A stretch of 64,000 nt of DNA from Diogma glabrata (lineage: Eukaryota > Arthropoda > Insecta > Diptera > Cylindrotomidae): assembly GCA_963693315.1 (NCBI GenBank), contig OY856188.1, positions 192,412,766 through 192,476,765 on the forward strand. Reading direction: 5' to 3'. A program made the position numbers and the translations under genes. The notes beneath the pieces were generated by a model that had not been told where the DNA came from, ran no database searches, and was given only the letters and a program-made list of their open reading frames with translations. This document shows positions 1-11,840 of this stretch, piece by piece (position 1 is the stretch's first letter; each line of letters begins with the position of its first letter).

Positions 1-2240
1 GGTGACTTTTCACGAAAAAAACGCATATGCAATGCAGTGTGAGATGGCATAGAGAATTTCTATTATTTCTGTTGAAGCATAAAAGGAATTCCTTTGTGCG
101 AAATGAGTAATTTTATATAAGACAGGTGTAAAGCAATTTTAAATTAAATTGCGATAGTCTTAATAGTTTATGCGAAATGTGATTGTCAAATGAAAATTTT
201 ACATCTTAACGGTCGATGGGTTTTGTATCACTAAAGCGTAAAACATGAACAACATCTCATCTGGGAATATTTGGCACACTACATTTTGTATAGAAATTGA
301 GGGATGAGAAAGTAAGACAAAGCGCGACGAAAAGATACACAGATATTAAAGCAAGAAAACTCGAACAAAAAGTGATGAGAATCAGAAAAATACTAATTCT
401 CCAACTCCGCTCATACTAATGGTTCAAAAGCAAAACATTTTTTTATTTTCACGATTTTTATTTACCAATGACTTTCAATTGTCTTACAAATAGAAAATCA
501 AATTTTTTATCAACAAAAGAAAAAAGTTCAGTCAACTTGAAATATGATAACCAAACCAAACACAAATTACCTAACCAGGCGACAAGGAATCCTTTTTAGT
601 CAAAATATTTTTGTGATGGATTAAATTTCTAACATTATTATTAATAATCCTTTAAAGTTTTTAGAATTTTGAAATAATTGATCAAACAAATTAATAGAGC
701 AACAAATTGCAACAAAACAAATTTATTACACGCAATAATGTTAACAAGCAAACTTATTACATATAATATATAATACAAAATCTAAATCTATTTTTAATTT
801 CCAAAAGTAGAAATCTTTTAACTTTTACCTAACATTTATCATAATTTCATGTTCAAATTATTTCTTTGGTTTATTTTAAATGTCACAAATTCACATGATT
901 TCCTTTTCAAAATAGAAAAAAATAATATGAACAACAACAATTACAAACTTGCGCTGAAGTCTGAACATGTATCTTAAATGAAATATAAAATTTTAGTATT
1001 AAGAAAATTGAATAACAAAGAATAATATGAATAATATAATAAATTGCAAGTAATGGTTGTGATATTGTTAGTGTGTTAATTTAATTTTGAGTGGTGGGAT
1101 TAAAAAGGACGGTTGTCAATGCCGGTCGGTTTGTTATCGTTAACGTTAATAAATGACGGTTTTATGATACATTATTTTTTTAATATAAAAGTATCCAATT
1201 AAATTTTTATTTCTATGAGTTGTTTTCCTTTTATCATTATTTATTTTGTTTACTTTAATTTATTATTCTAACCCTGGTTGGTATAATAAATCATTCAATA
1301 ACATATTAACGTTTCCCGGTTAGATGAATGCCGTTTAAGACTTTCTTTGTCAGTCTGCGGTTGTCTGACTGTGGTTTGTTTTAGTTTACCTCCACCATTC
1401 ATTTCTAATTTCGTTACAAATATTTTTACTATTTTGCTGAAAAGTCCTCATCGTCCACAATAGCAACTGATGACTCCCTATGTACCTGAAAAATTATGGT
1501 ACTTGGTGCACTGTCCAGTAAGAGTGTTAGGTAGCTTTTTTTATTTTTGGGGAATCTGATGTTCGTAGAAGGAGATTATGACTCAAATCTGCCATCAGTT
1601 CCACATGCGATTGCTGAGCAGGTCTCCCAAGTATGGGACTTCGGTTTTTGGTCATGGTAGTCAACATTTACGTCCTTCATTACAATAGAACTTACCTTAT
1701 TTATGTGTCTCCTCCGCTTGTACCTACCATTTGACTCATTTGTACATACTTACCTACTTTGTGCTGTGACTGGTGGTTTTGTCGTGCTAAGACCCGCTGT
1801 ATCTCAACTGGGAGATTTTCTTCGAGACATGACAGGTAAAACGATAATTTTAATACAGTTTGTCAACAAATCTTTCGCTTCTACGGGCAAGGATGCTGAT
1901 GCAGAATGCAGATGATATTTGTTAACGTCAATAATTTTTTTTCAACAACTCGATTTTTCATCTTTGTTTTTCATCATAATACAATTTGCTGTAAATATGA
2001 TTATCTCGTTGTAAGCATTCATCTTATCAATTCGTTGTCTTTCTCATGGTACATATTTAAAAAGTTGGTCTGCTTAATTAACTATCAAATTGCGTTATGT
2101 TTTTGTTCAACGCTATCTTCATTCAGCTATCATCTTCAATTAAGTTCGGTTATGCCCAACAAATTCTGTTAGGTGTGCATTTTCTTTTGCATCTAAATCA
2201 AACAAACAAATAACACATTAATTGTACCAACTTTCCGTTA
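1..2240. other. AT-rich stretch with no recognisable gene
   Basis: Open frames here are short (70 and 88 codons at 1703-2172) and their translations have no domain I recognise. The sequence is AT-rich with many A and T runs. It could be intergenic, intronic or very old repeat DNA. I see no promoter, RNA gene or clear repeat in it. Confidence 0.5.
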
Positions 2241-2246
2241 CATCAA

Positions 2247-2735
2247 ATATTTTATTTTATTTTATTTATTTACAAAGAAATATAATACAAAAATTTCTTA
2301 TGATCAGATTCAGAATCATCTCTGTCCCACAACTGTGCGTAGTACATGTATAAAATTGAGTGTATTATGTAATTCATTCATTTGTTATTAAAATAACAGC
2401 ATAATTTTGATTCGTAAATTGAATAAATTGAATAGTGTTGAATAGTGAATTGAGTAGTGTTCTAAATGTGACTTAATCTAAAAACAAAAATAACATTTTA
2501 GCATTTCAACCACATAACTAAACTAAAAGCAAATATATTATTAAACTATATCAATCAACCAAATTTACCTCAAATAATGCCTCTCTTAGTCTCCCAACAG
2601 TACTGCTCCTTTTGATCTCAGTCGGTAATGCATTCCAAAGTTGAGTAGCGTGAACGAAAAATGACTTCAATGTGACCAAGAAAGAAAATTTAGGGACATT
2701 CAAGTTATAGGTTCGGCCAGATCGGCATAAAATTT
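2247..2735 (-). mobile_element. 3' end of a non-LTR retrotransposon (LINE)
   Basis: On the minus strand, 2555-2735 reads as the extreme C-terminus of a LINE reverse-transcriptase polyprotein. It contains SFFVHATQLWNALPTEIKRS followed by VGRLREALFEV. This is the 'SFFVRAxRLWNSLP' tail typical of CR1/L2/Jockey-like elements. Further 3' on the same strand comes an untranslated stretch ending at 2247-2272 in an (ATAAA)-like simple repeat, the usual LINE tail. Upstream (2736-2870) the coding match fades and the fragment is broken. The clade cannot be fixed from so short a piece. Confidence 0.6.
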
Positions 2736-2854
2736 AAAATATTATAAAGATATTCTAGAAATTTTGGAATTTAGGTCTCTTCCGAATTATAGGTAGCTTA
2801 CCAGCCCAAAAGTGCGAAAAGCTTAACATATATAACATTTCTTTTGAAAACAAC

Positions 2855-3600
2855 GATGGGGCCGCTGTCATGAAAAAAGTAGGCAGCTTAATACCAGCTT
2901 CACAGCAGTTGTGTTTTGCGCATGCAATCCAATCGGTCATACTGAGTGTTTTGTATCGCAAAAATATGCCTGTCGTTCAAGTAGAACTTCTGCAATTATC
3001 GAACATTGAAGAATTTGATTTATGCGATGACACCGACGCAGATTATAATGAAGACGAAGACGATTTTGAGTTTTCGATTGCCCCTGATAACGTCGAGAAA
3101 CCGATCTCAATATCACATGAACACCTCATACCATTAATAGCAAAAATACGCAAAGTAATCAAACTTTTTCGGCTTTCACCAACAAGAAGTGATGAAATAT
3201 TTCAAAAACATGTTAAGGAAGCCTTTGGAAAAGAGTAAATGCTGATATTAGATTCAAGAACTCGTTAAAACAGCTCATTAGCAATGTTGTAGAAGTTCAA
3301 CAAATTGAGACCCGCTATTCAGAAAGCATTAATTGGCGTGAAAACAGACATTAAATTTTCGAACGACGAACTTATCCTAATTACATAAATCATTTCTGTA
3401 TTGATGTCAATTAAATATGCAGTTGGAGCACTATATCGTCAAGACGCCAATCTATTAACTGCAGATCCAGCGTTAAAATTCTTGCTTAGTACCATGGCTA
3501 AAATAGACGGCGACCTTGCTACTGACCAGTGGCGTCATTTCACCAAAATCTTGGGGGGGGGGGGGGGGGGGACGAGAATTTAAATGACATAAAAAGATTT
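2855..3600 (+). pseudogene. hAT transposase fragment (middle region), decayed
   Basis: The translation shows NDGAAVMKKVGSLIPASQQL then CFAHAIQ, an acidic stretch, and later LLTADPALKFLLSTM. These are recognisable pieces of a hAT/ZBED-type transposase: the DGA motif, a (Q/H)QLCFAHxIQ block, and a 'LLTAD..LKF' block near the C-terminal half. The longest open part (2870-3238, 122 codons) ends at a stop. Homology continues in other frames (about 3225-3580), so there are at least two frameshifts. An acidic run at 3030-3080 encodes D/E-rich residues. It ends near a run of 19 G. No termini or target duplication were found. Confidence 0.65.
3553..3571. repeat. G homopolymer, 19 bases
   Basis: Nineteen uninterrupted G residues in otherwise AT-rich DNA, inside or at the edge of the decayed hAT transposase. 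Homopolymers this long are sequencing-error prone, so the exact length is unsure. Confidence 0.9.
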
Positions 3601-5460
3601 TTTTCGTGAAACACAACATGTACATTTTTATACACACATATATTTAAAAGCATTTAAATGCATGGTCTTAGAAATGAAACTAAAATGCTTTTGAGCTACT
3701 TTTTTTTTACATTTTAATTTTTGAATATTATTTCAAAGGATTAAAATGAGTGCTCGAATAAAGTAAAACTCTGGTTTGAAAATTTAAATGTTTATGAATT
3801 TATACGGAAAACTGCGACTTTTTAAGTAAAATATTTTGTATTTTATTTTTCATAATATACTTTCGATCTCTCGTATATACACCGGGGAGATGTTTCTATA
3901 AACAAAGAAACCTTTTCGTTGAGATAGATCTGTTAGACATCAAAAGATATTCGCAAAACAAAATGTAAATTATTGAAATGAAAAAAACTGAGTTTTGTAT
4001 TTCTAAGAAAATTATAGTTAAAACACTATTTTGTAAAAAAAATATTGCACTAGTTTGTTCTCTCAATATAGATAAATCAACATATAAATTGCAAGAAAAA
4101 ACAGTGAAGCGATTGCTTTGACTAAGATATTGCGCAAACTGTACGTAGGTAGATATAAGGCTTATTTGATTATTTCGATAATGCGGGCAAATGTGGTGAA
4201 AATATTTGTTTCGTGGAACGCTTCGTGGGACAAATTTCTTCGAGGGACAACGCAATCAAATGTGGGACATTTCCACGCAGCGTGGGACGTCTGGTCAGTT
4301 TACTACCCATAAAGGTGCGTAAATTTTTAATTTGATTCAAAACGTACAATTATTGCGAGCTTCTTTTAAATCTATAAGAAAAACCTACCACAAAAAAATA
4401 ATAGTTTCTCACTCCCTGTGACTGTATAAAAAAATGAACAAAGATTGACGTTTAGGATACGTTTTGGATTTTATTATAACCAACCAAACATATAATTTTT
4501 GCTATTTTATGAATTAAAAATTATAGTCCACATAGCGAAAAGAATTTGTCAGCAAGTTTTCATAACATACTTTGAAAATATTTACATAACTTAAATATTT
4601 GTTCGTGTCGTTAGAAAATATTGCTTGTCCATTATAAAACATTCACTATTATAAAATCACTGGAAATAGCACAAAAAATTTAAATTGCTCTCGTAATTAT
4701 TTTCATTCATTTTATAAAAATTAGCACAACTATCAGGAAACCGATATGTTATAGGATTTTACAATTAGAAATGTTTTTAATTTATTGTTTTTAAAAAAGT
4801 CTTATAAAGTTTGTACAATATGATATAGATAAAAAAACAGGGCCAAACAGTCAGGGTTCTCCAAATAAGTGGGATATAATTAGGTTGTGTTCTCCTGCAT
4901 GTACTTACTTTCAAGTTTATATAAATTACCAATGACCAATAACAATTAAAATTTGAATGTTAAATACTGCACTATAAACTCTCGAGGAACCCTATACTAA
5001 TAAAATATTTTGTTTCCTCTGGCTTAGACACGAATATCTTATAAACAAAACACTACCGTACGATAGAATTTTGTCAAAATACGCACCCACGGCGTTTTTG
5101 GAAGAACGATCGTGTTCTGTTTATAAAACTGATTTTATCAGAAGATTAGATGCAATTCGCCTTTCGTATCGGCGGCGCTTTAGTCTATACAAAGAACGAT
5201 AACGGTTTGAATATTGTGGTGAACCGTACTTTAGTCGGGCCAAAATAATATGTAACGTAATAATTATATTATCAGATATATTTCAATTAATAGTATGCGA
5301 TAAAATTGGTGTATTAGCTAAGTAAATCTTCTAAAAATTAGACGAATTTACAAAATAACAGAGCATTGAAATTTTTATAGTGTATAATTTTTATATAGTG
5401 TAAACGATTGGATGGTTTTATTGAATCGATGTATTGATAGTATCAGATCCTTGGGGGGGG
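3600..5460. other. Stretch without a recognised gene
   Basis: A 119-codon minus-strand frame (3896-4255) matches nothing I know. The segment 4200-4300 repeats the theme 'tgggac' and ends in gtgggacgtctggtcag, which looks like the end of a hAT-type element, but I could not find a matching left end. The rest is AT-rich with no structure I can support. Confidence 0.4.
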
Positions 5461-5499
5461 GCCAATGCCCCCCTCAGCCCTACCCAATTGACGTCTCTG

Positions 5500-5962
5500 C
5501 TACTGACATCAAGGATGCTATAATTAGAAGGATGATTAGAACTAAGAATCAATGAAAGATGCAATCATTTATCAGGACTATTGCAATATTTGCATAATGG
5601 TAAAGTAAACAATACTTCTGATTCCACTGACGTGTTTGCTCCTTTAAAAAAAGGACTTGCCAAAAATCTTTTGTTAGCAACAGTAAAGCGATTATTTACT
5701 TCAAAAAGAGAAGACACTATTTTCTACGACTTTAACTATTGAAAGAGCTTTAAGGCGCAAACAAGCTCAGTTTGAGGATGATGGAACTAGAGGGAAATAT
5801 TTTTTACTTTGCCATAACGCCTTAAAGTCTATTCCGCCTATTTCCGTAGAGTCTGAAAGAGTATTTTCAGTATCTGGCAATTGGTGCATGAAACTTAGAT
5901 CACGGCTAGGTGACAAAATCCTAGATGATTATGCTTTCTTCGTGCATATTTTAATAAATTAG
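5500..5962 (+). pseudogene. hAT transposase C-terminal dimerisation domain, decayed
   Basis: Reading to a stop at 5960-5962, the end translates as KYFLLCHNALKSIPPISVES, then ERVFSVSGNW, then RSRLGDKILDDYAFF. This is the hAT family dimerisation domain (PF05699 type): 'L...A.....IPP.SVESERVFS.AG......RSRLGD..L'. Upstream (5590-5700) weaker sequence with a KRLF-type block also fits hAT. Frameshifts separate the blocks. A 9-G run at 5453-5461 lies just upstream with a C-rich partner (GGGGGCCAATGCCCCC). It may come from a different hAT copy than the fragment at 2.9-3.6 kb. Confidence 0.75.
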
Positions 5963-6544
5963 AACAATAAAAAAGAAATAATGTCACGTGTAACTTTAAT
6001 TCAAAGTTTTAACACTGAAATAATTTTTCTTTAATTTTTTTAGATTGTATTAATCATTTTTATATAATTTTGTTATCATTTGCTATTATTTTGTTAAATA
6101 AAATTAATTAAATGTCGAAGTTTCGGTTTGGCTAAAATTTAGTTAGGCTGTCCTCGTTAGGGGAATAATATTATCCTTAATGAAAAGCAAAAAAACGAGA
6201 ATTTTTTTTGGATCTGTAAAAAAAACATTAAAGTACTAACAGAGAAAAGAGGTATAAGCTTCACATTAGATTATAAACAGACACTTTTTAAATGTCCTAA
6301 GAAGACCTGTCGAAAGTCGAAATCGCTGCTAACTGGTACATTTTTTGCTACTTGTAGAATAAGAAGTCGGGCAAGTGCGAATATAATTCACTTGCTGTGG
6401 GTTTCGTGTATATAATATTTGAGAAAACAACAGTTTTTGTTAGCATAGTTTCACGTTGGGCTGCAAATTACCCAAAGCTGTTTATGGTGGCTAAAGGAAG
6501 CTTCAATAACGCCAGCTTATAAATTATTTATATTGGAAAATATA

Positions 6545-6770
6545 TTATCAATTGTTGTAGCTTCAATTGTTGTTTTTTATTGAAACCAACATTAAAGTCA
6601 CCTATCACAATAGTTGGAGGAAAAAGTATCGTCAAATTATTGCCAACGAGTTAACACAGTCATTGTTAACACAGTCGAGTGATTTGTCTACTGAACATTG
6701 GGGAGATCGGTATACCAACAGGATTTGAACTTCAGCTAGTTGAACATTCACAATGACTGCCAGCAGAGCT
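6545..6770 (-). pseudogene. Endonuclease-like fragment (probable LINE)
   Basis: On the minus strand the translation reads VQLAEVQILLVYRSPQCSV and, after a frameshift, FPPTIVIGDFNVGFN. The order 'I...YRSP....' then 'P.IVIGDFNVxxx' matches the middle of an APE/EEP-type endonuclease as found in non-LTR elements, where GDFN carries catalytic-site residues. The N-terminal and SDH parts are not visible, and no RT follows. The clade is undetermined. Confidence 0.45.
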
Positions 6771-7512
6771 AAAATCGAAGTGATGGTGGCTACTATTTTT
6801 CTGCACTAGTGGATCTGCACTGTATCAGAAGGCCAGGAGAAAAAACACTCGTTTTTGGCAATATCAAAAAAACTAAGCAATGAAATTTACATCAAGCAAA
6901 TCAATGAAATTTTAATTTATTTGTTTTAAAAACTCGATTCCTTACAAAAAACTTTTGTTTTACTATCGCCTTATCTATGTTCATAAAACATAGATGAAAT
7001 CAAATATTTGAATTTTTTTGTTATCAGAAGGCGTGGGAAAACACATTTAAAAACTGTAGAAAATTAACTTTACACTTTTAAGCACAATAGACCTTCAGGT
7101 CGCAGTGCTACTTGAACTGCAAGTCTCAAAACCCTCCAATAAAAAAAACTTTACACTTTACTATTTTAAAAGAAATCGTACCTGATGTTTGAGAACGGCT
7201 GCACGGCTTAAAATATTATTTACGATGCGGCACAAAAAGAAAAAATACATAAACGTGGTTGAAATATATCTAAATAAATCTGTATAACAACTTATATATA
7301 AATCAATTATGTTGCAGAAATTAAATTATTCTTAGTAAAACATTTTTTTTTCCAAATTTTTAGTTTTGTTTTTTTTGGGAAAACCTAAATAACTTGGTGC
7401 AACCTGCACCAAAATTCGTGTTTTTCACTTAAAAGAAAGGGAAATAAATTTACCACGGGCTCCAAGAAATTAAAAAAATTTACAATCATGTTTGTTCAAA
7501 ATTTATGGCGTT
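6771..7512. other. AT-rich stretch without a recognised gene
   Basis: No frame has recognisable domains and there is no clear repeat. It forms the 5' flank of the inserted RTE element that follows. Confidence 0.5.
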
Positions 7513-7522
7513 GAATATGGAA
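7513..7522. repeat. Left target-site duplication of the RTE element
   Basis: GAATATGGAA here is repeated exactly at 10708-10717, directly after the element's A-run. A 10-bp direct repeat at both ends is typical of target-primed LINE insertion. Confidence 0.75.
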
Positions 7523-10500
7523 GTGTCTGTTCTCCATGTCAGGGGCGGCTTGGAGCGGGCGTCTGTCTTGAATCAAGCGGCTCGCTATATAAACGTGTAA
7601 AAAGGTTGTTTCTGGTGACCTTAATATGCAGAACGGACCCATTCACGACAATTTGGGTTGGGCCTAAGGTTAACACCCTAACCCCGGAAAAAACTAATAT
7701 GTTAAATTTGGTTATCAGAAAAGAATAACAGACCCGGACAAAAACAATTTTACCTGGACGTGAAAAAGGACCAGACTACCGAATCGGAACGTGGAACGTG
7801 CGAAGCCTGAGCGCTCCTGATGCTCTTATAAGTCTGGAAACAGAGGCTGAGAGGTATAGGATTGATATTATTGCTCTACAAGAAATTAGACAGCCGATAA
7901 TCGGAAAACAAGATTTGGATAGTCACTCTCTATACTGTAGTGGTCATCCTTCTCGAAGAGAATTTGGTACTGGCTTTCTTGTTGGTGCACGCATACAAGA
8001 AGCCGTGATGAAATTCATCCCGGTCAGTGAGAGGATCTGCTACATACGTGTACGTGGGACATATAACAATATTTCTCTTATTGCCGTGCATGCACCTACT
8101 GAAGCTAAGACCGTCGACGAGAAGGATAATTTCTACATAGCATTGGAAGAGGTTATGAAACAAACACCCACACGCGACTTCATTATGGTTCTTGGTGACT
8201 TTAATGGACAGGTTGGAAGAGATATCTCTTATGGAAATGTGGTGGGTCCCAACAGCCTGCATTTGAATTCGAATGATAATGGTGAGAGAATGACTGAGTT
8301 TGCATTATCAAATAATTTGAGAATTGCCAGTACGTTCTTTCCGCATCGATCAATTCATAAACAGACTTGGGTCTCACCGAATGGAAACACTCGAAATCAC
8401 ATTGATCACGTTCTAGTAACAGCACGTTTCTTTTCGAGTGTTCGGGATGTGCGATCCCTTAGAGGTGCATACATTGGAAGTGATCACTTCCTTGTATGTG
8501 CAACGATAAGGTTCCACTTCCCAAATCCAAGCATTCTAAAATGCAATCAACGGAAACGTTTTAACATCTCATCATTAAAGAATCCTGAAACAGAAGAGAG
8601 ATATCAAATCCATATTGCCGAAACATTGGATAAATCAGAAACCATTAATGGAGACGTCGATAAGTCATGGTATTTGCTCAAAGATGCTGTTTTAAGCGCT
8701 GCTGAGGGAATACTTGGACGACCACAGAACCCCTCCCAGAAGCCATGGATGGATCAAGCATGTCTTGACGCTATTCAATACAAAAGAGATTGCTATCTGA
8801 AGTGTCTACAAGGACGCAATACCAGGTCCACGAAGGAGAACTATAAACTGGCAAGACAAGCCGTTACAAAACTATGTAGACGAACGAAGAGAGAATGGTG
8901 GAAGAGACAGTGTGAGGAGATTGAAAACTTCAATAAGGAACATCAATCGCGTAACTTCTTTCAACAGGTTAAAACCTTAAAGAAGGGCCCTCAAACTAGA
9001 TCGACTGCTATTCAAAACGAAGATGGGGAGCTACAAGTAGACCTTAAAAATATTTTAGATACTTGGGCCGCTTATTTTGAGAATCTTCTCAACTTAAGTG
9101 ACCAGCAACAAGTCGGGCGACGAGCAAAGCTTATTCGTGCGTCAAAGGTACATGTAGACGAACCCACCAAAGAGGAATTCGATGCGGCGCTGTCAAAATT
9201 AAAATGCAATAAAGCACCTGGTATCGTCGATATAACATCCGAAATGATTGTACATGGTGGCGAAACTCTATCCTAAAGATTGTTTGAACTTGTTCAAATG
9301 ATCTGGAGGACTGAAACCATGCCACAGGACTGGAACACAGCTATGCTGATACCAATCCATAAAAAAGGTAATCGCCTACAATGTGCAAACTACAGAGGAA
9401 TCGCTCTCCTCTGCACAGCATATAAGATCTTTTCCTACATTTTGCTATCCAAAATCAATCCTTTTGCTGAACAACTGTTTGGAGAATATCAGTGTGGTTT
9501 TCGGCGGGGCCGAGGTACCACCGATGCACTTTTCTCGATAAGGATGATTTTGGAAAAGTGTCAAGAGTTCAACATACCTGTGCACCAACTTTTCATTGAT
9601 TTCAGGCAGGCCTACGACTCTCTCGAACGAGAGACTCTATGGTCTGCTCTGATATCAATGGGAATTCCTAGTAAACTGGTATCACTATGCAAAATGACAG
9701 TACAGAACTCTCAATGCTGTGTGCGAGTAGAGAACGAAATATCAAAAATTTTTAAAGTCGACTCCGGATTAAGACAAGGTGATGCTATCTCTCCTATACT
9801 TTTTAATCTAGCCTTGGAATATGTGTGCCGTCAAAAGAAACTACCGACTAATAACAATATCTTGTCAATAAACTCAGTACAGATGATTGCTTACGCTGAT
9901 GATGTTGTCATCCTCGACCGAAGTGAAGCTGTTATGAGTGAGACTTTCCAGTCGCTTGAGAGTGGTGCTAGGAAAATTGGTCTGCAAATTAACTACAATA
10001 AAACCAAACATATGAATGTTTCAAGAGAGGCTGAGAAGAAAGATTTAATGTGCGGCGATGAACGAATTGAGGGAGTTGAATCTTTTAAATATTTGGGATC
10101 AATGCTTGACTCAAACAACAGCATACTTACAGATATTAAAGCTCGAATCGCTGCAGGTAATCGAACTTTCTACTCAATTAAACCTCTCCTTGGATCACCG
10201 TATGTATCAACTAACACCAAGCTCAAGTTATACAAGACATTGATTAGACCGGTTGTGATGTATGGGTCACAAACGTGGACCCTTACACAAAATGACGAAT
10301 CGCATTTATCTGTATTTGAGCGTAAGATCGTACGCCACATTTTTGGTCCACTTAAGACAGACAATGGAGAGTATAGAACCCGGTATAACTTTGAGATCAG
10401 AGACCTTCTTGAGGGTCCTGATATAATAGGTTGTAGCCGTTCTAACAGGATTGCTTGGTTTGGGCATGTTCTACGAGCCAATTCACAGTCTGAAATGATT

Positions 10501-10707
10501 AGAAAAATGTACGTTAGTACCCCAGGGAGTGGAAGACCGCGAGGAAGACCACGACTACAATGGGAGACTGACGTAATAAACGACCTTAAAAAAATCGGCT
10601 GCCATGGTAATTATGTCGCTGTTGCGAATGACCGTGGTGAATATTCAAAGCTGATTAGCCTGGCAACGCTCCTACATGGAGCATGAACGCCTTAAAAAAA
10701 AAAAAAA
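7523..10707 (+). mobile_element. Full-length RTE-clade non-LTR retrotransposon
   Basis: This is a 3,185-bp element bounded by exact 10-bp direct repeats and ending in an A-run (10694-10707). Its length, the endonuclease-RT layout, and the CFDP2/BovB-like endonuclease sequence (GTWNVRSL at the start, QEIR, APTE, GDFN, SDH) fit the RTE clade, whose members are usually about 3.2 kb. It has more GC than its surroundings and a reading frame open except for one stop, so it is probably a young insertion. Other, much more decayed copies occur at 58583-60221 and, antisense, at 31539-31747. Confidence 0.9.
7729..10686 (+). pseudogene. RTE endonuclease / reverse transcriptase (ORF2) with one nonsense codon
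   Basis: One frame runs from just after an in-frame TAA (7726-7728) to the stop at 10684-10686, about 985 codons, broken only by TAA at 9274-9276. N-terminal part (7786-8520): APE-type endonuclease with GTWNVRSL, ALQEIR, GDFNGQVG, NHIDHVLV and GSDHFLV. Central part: RT with CGFRRGRGTTDA, motif A FIDFRQAYDSL, motif B GLRQGDAISPILFNLALE, motif C YADDVVIL and KYLGSML. C-terminal part (from about 10450): WFGHVLRAN and GRPRGRPRLQW, the usual RTE tail. There is no ATG upstream of GTWNVR in this frame; the first is near 8008. So either the start was lost or ORF2 is entered by reinitiation or frameshifting. The stop lies between the endonuclease and RT motifs, so this copy should not make a complete protein. 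Confidence 0.92.
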
Positions 10708-10717
10708 GAATATGGAA
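10708..10717. repeat. Right target-site duplication of the RTE element
   Basis: GAATATGGAA follows the element's 3' A-run and is identical to 7513-7522. Confidence 0.75.
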
Positions 10718-11080
10718 AAATTTTTAAAAAACATAAATTTTTGATTTTTTTTCAAGTTTTTTCGAGAATAACTTCCAGAATCCTAGATGGATTTCTATCA
10801 TCTTTACTTGTTTCATTAATAAATTGAATTTGTTTGTTTTGTAAAATATGCAATCCAAAAACCTTAATAAACTTTTTTTCCACCGAAAAAATTGGTTTAT
10901 CGCGAATATCTCAAAAACAAGAGCTAACCTAAAAAAACGAATATGATATTCGTGTTCAGCAGGTCAAAATCCACAGAAAATTTGGGTTTTAGTCAGGAAG
11001 ACAAAAAAAATCAAATTCTTTTAAACTAGTGTAATTATAGATTCAGGAGGTTCTTGGGCAACGATATGTGATCGGCTTCG
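10718..11080. other. AT-rich stretch without a recognised gene
   Basis: Low-complexity A/T-rich sequence. No domain, repeat pair or RNA gene was found. Confidence 0.5.
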
Positions 11081-11084
11081 ATTT

Positions 11085-11760
11085 TTTTGCATGTAAAACT
11101 TAAGCGAATCCGGATCACACGGTTTCGTCCGCTCCTTGCCATAAATATTTGCATCTTTTTTAAAAGTGTCATGAAAATTCATTCGCGAACGAATGTTGTA
11201 TGCTCCCCCCCAAAACATAGTGAAAAAACACCTGTCATATGATAGACTCCCCCCAACTCCAATGTATTCCAAATAATAATCTGCCTCATGTTGATTGAAA
11301 TCTTTTACCAATGTTTCATGAAAATCAATTTGAAACTGTAGGCTACATTAGGGATAAACACTTCAAAAGCTTCATCCAATTCGAGTATCAGGTACAGATG
11401 TTAATGTCAAAAACAGGTGCTCAGATAACCTCCCACCACTTTGTTCATTATCGCTCAAAAACTAAGCAGTTTCTTGTCAGACATACTTGCATCTTTTTCC
11501 AAAGTGTCTTCAAAATTAATTAACGATTGAATGTTGTATGCTCCCAAAAACTTAAAAGACTTGGCAAAAAAACCTCTGTTGTATGGTGGATCCCCTAACC
11601 CTTTGCCCAATGTACCCCAAAAGCTAATGAAACTTTTCTCATATTGATCGAAACCGTTTACCAATGTTTGATGAAAATCGATCTGTAATTGTAGGCTACA
11701 GTGGCGATAAACACTTGAAAAAAGAATTTTTTAACCGGCAGTGACAAACCGGAAGTTGGT
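11085..11760. repeat. Tandem repeat, two diverged copies of about 340-350 bp, part of a dispersed family
   Basis: Blocks recur at an offset of about 338-353 bp: gcatcttttttaaaagtgtc (about 11151) with gcatctttttccaaagtgtc (about 11489); 'gaatgttgtatgctcc' in both; and gtaggctacattagggat (about 11338) with gtaggctacagtggcgat (about 11691). Each unit ends in '..gataaacactt'. The same family occurs reversed at about 24640-25230. The open frames within it (11021-11311, 11455-11664) are shadows of the repeat. The transposon class is unknown. Confidence 0.75.
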
Positions 11761-11784
11761 AATTGGTATGCAAAAATATTAAGT

Positions 11785-11840
11785 AGATAAAGGATGGTCC
11801 AAAAGAATGGTCCACTATTTAGATAAAGGATGGTCCAAAA
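11785..11840. repeat. Short direct duplication
   Basis: AGATAAAGGATGGTCCAAAA occurs twice about 36 bp apart, directly beyond the tandem repeat above. Confidence 0.7.

Noticed and set aside
3896..4255. 119-codon minus-strand open frame
   Set aside because: Composition is that of AT-rich random sequence and there is no recognisable domain or start context.
7930..8425. Minus-strand frames of 110 and 74 codons
   Set aside because: Shadows of the RTE endonuclease on the plus strand.
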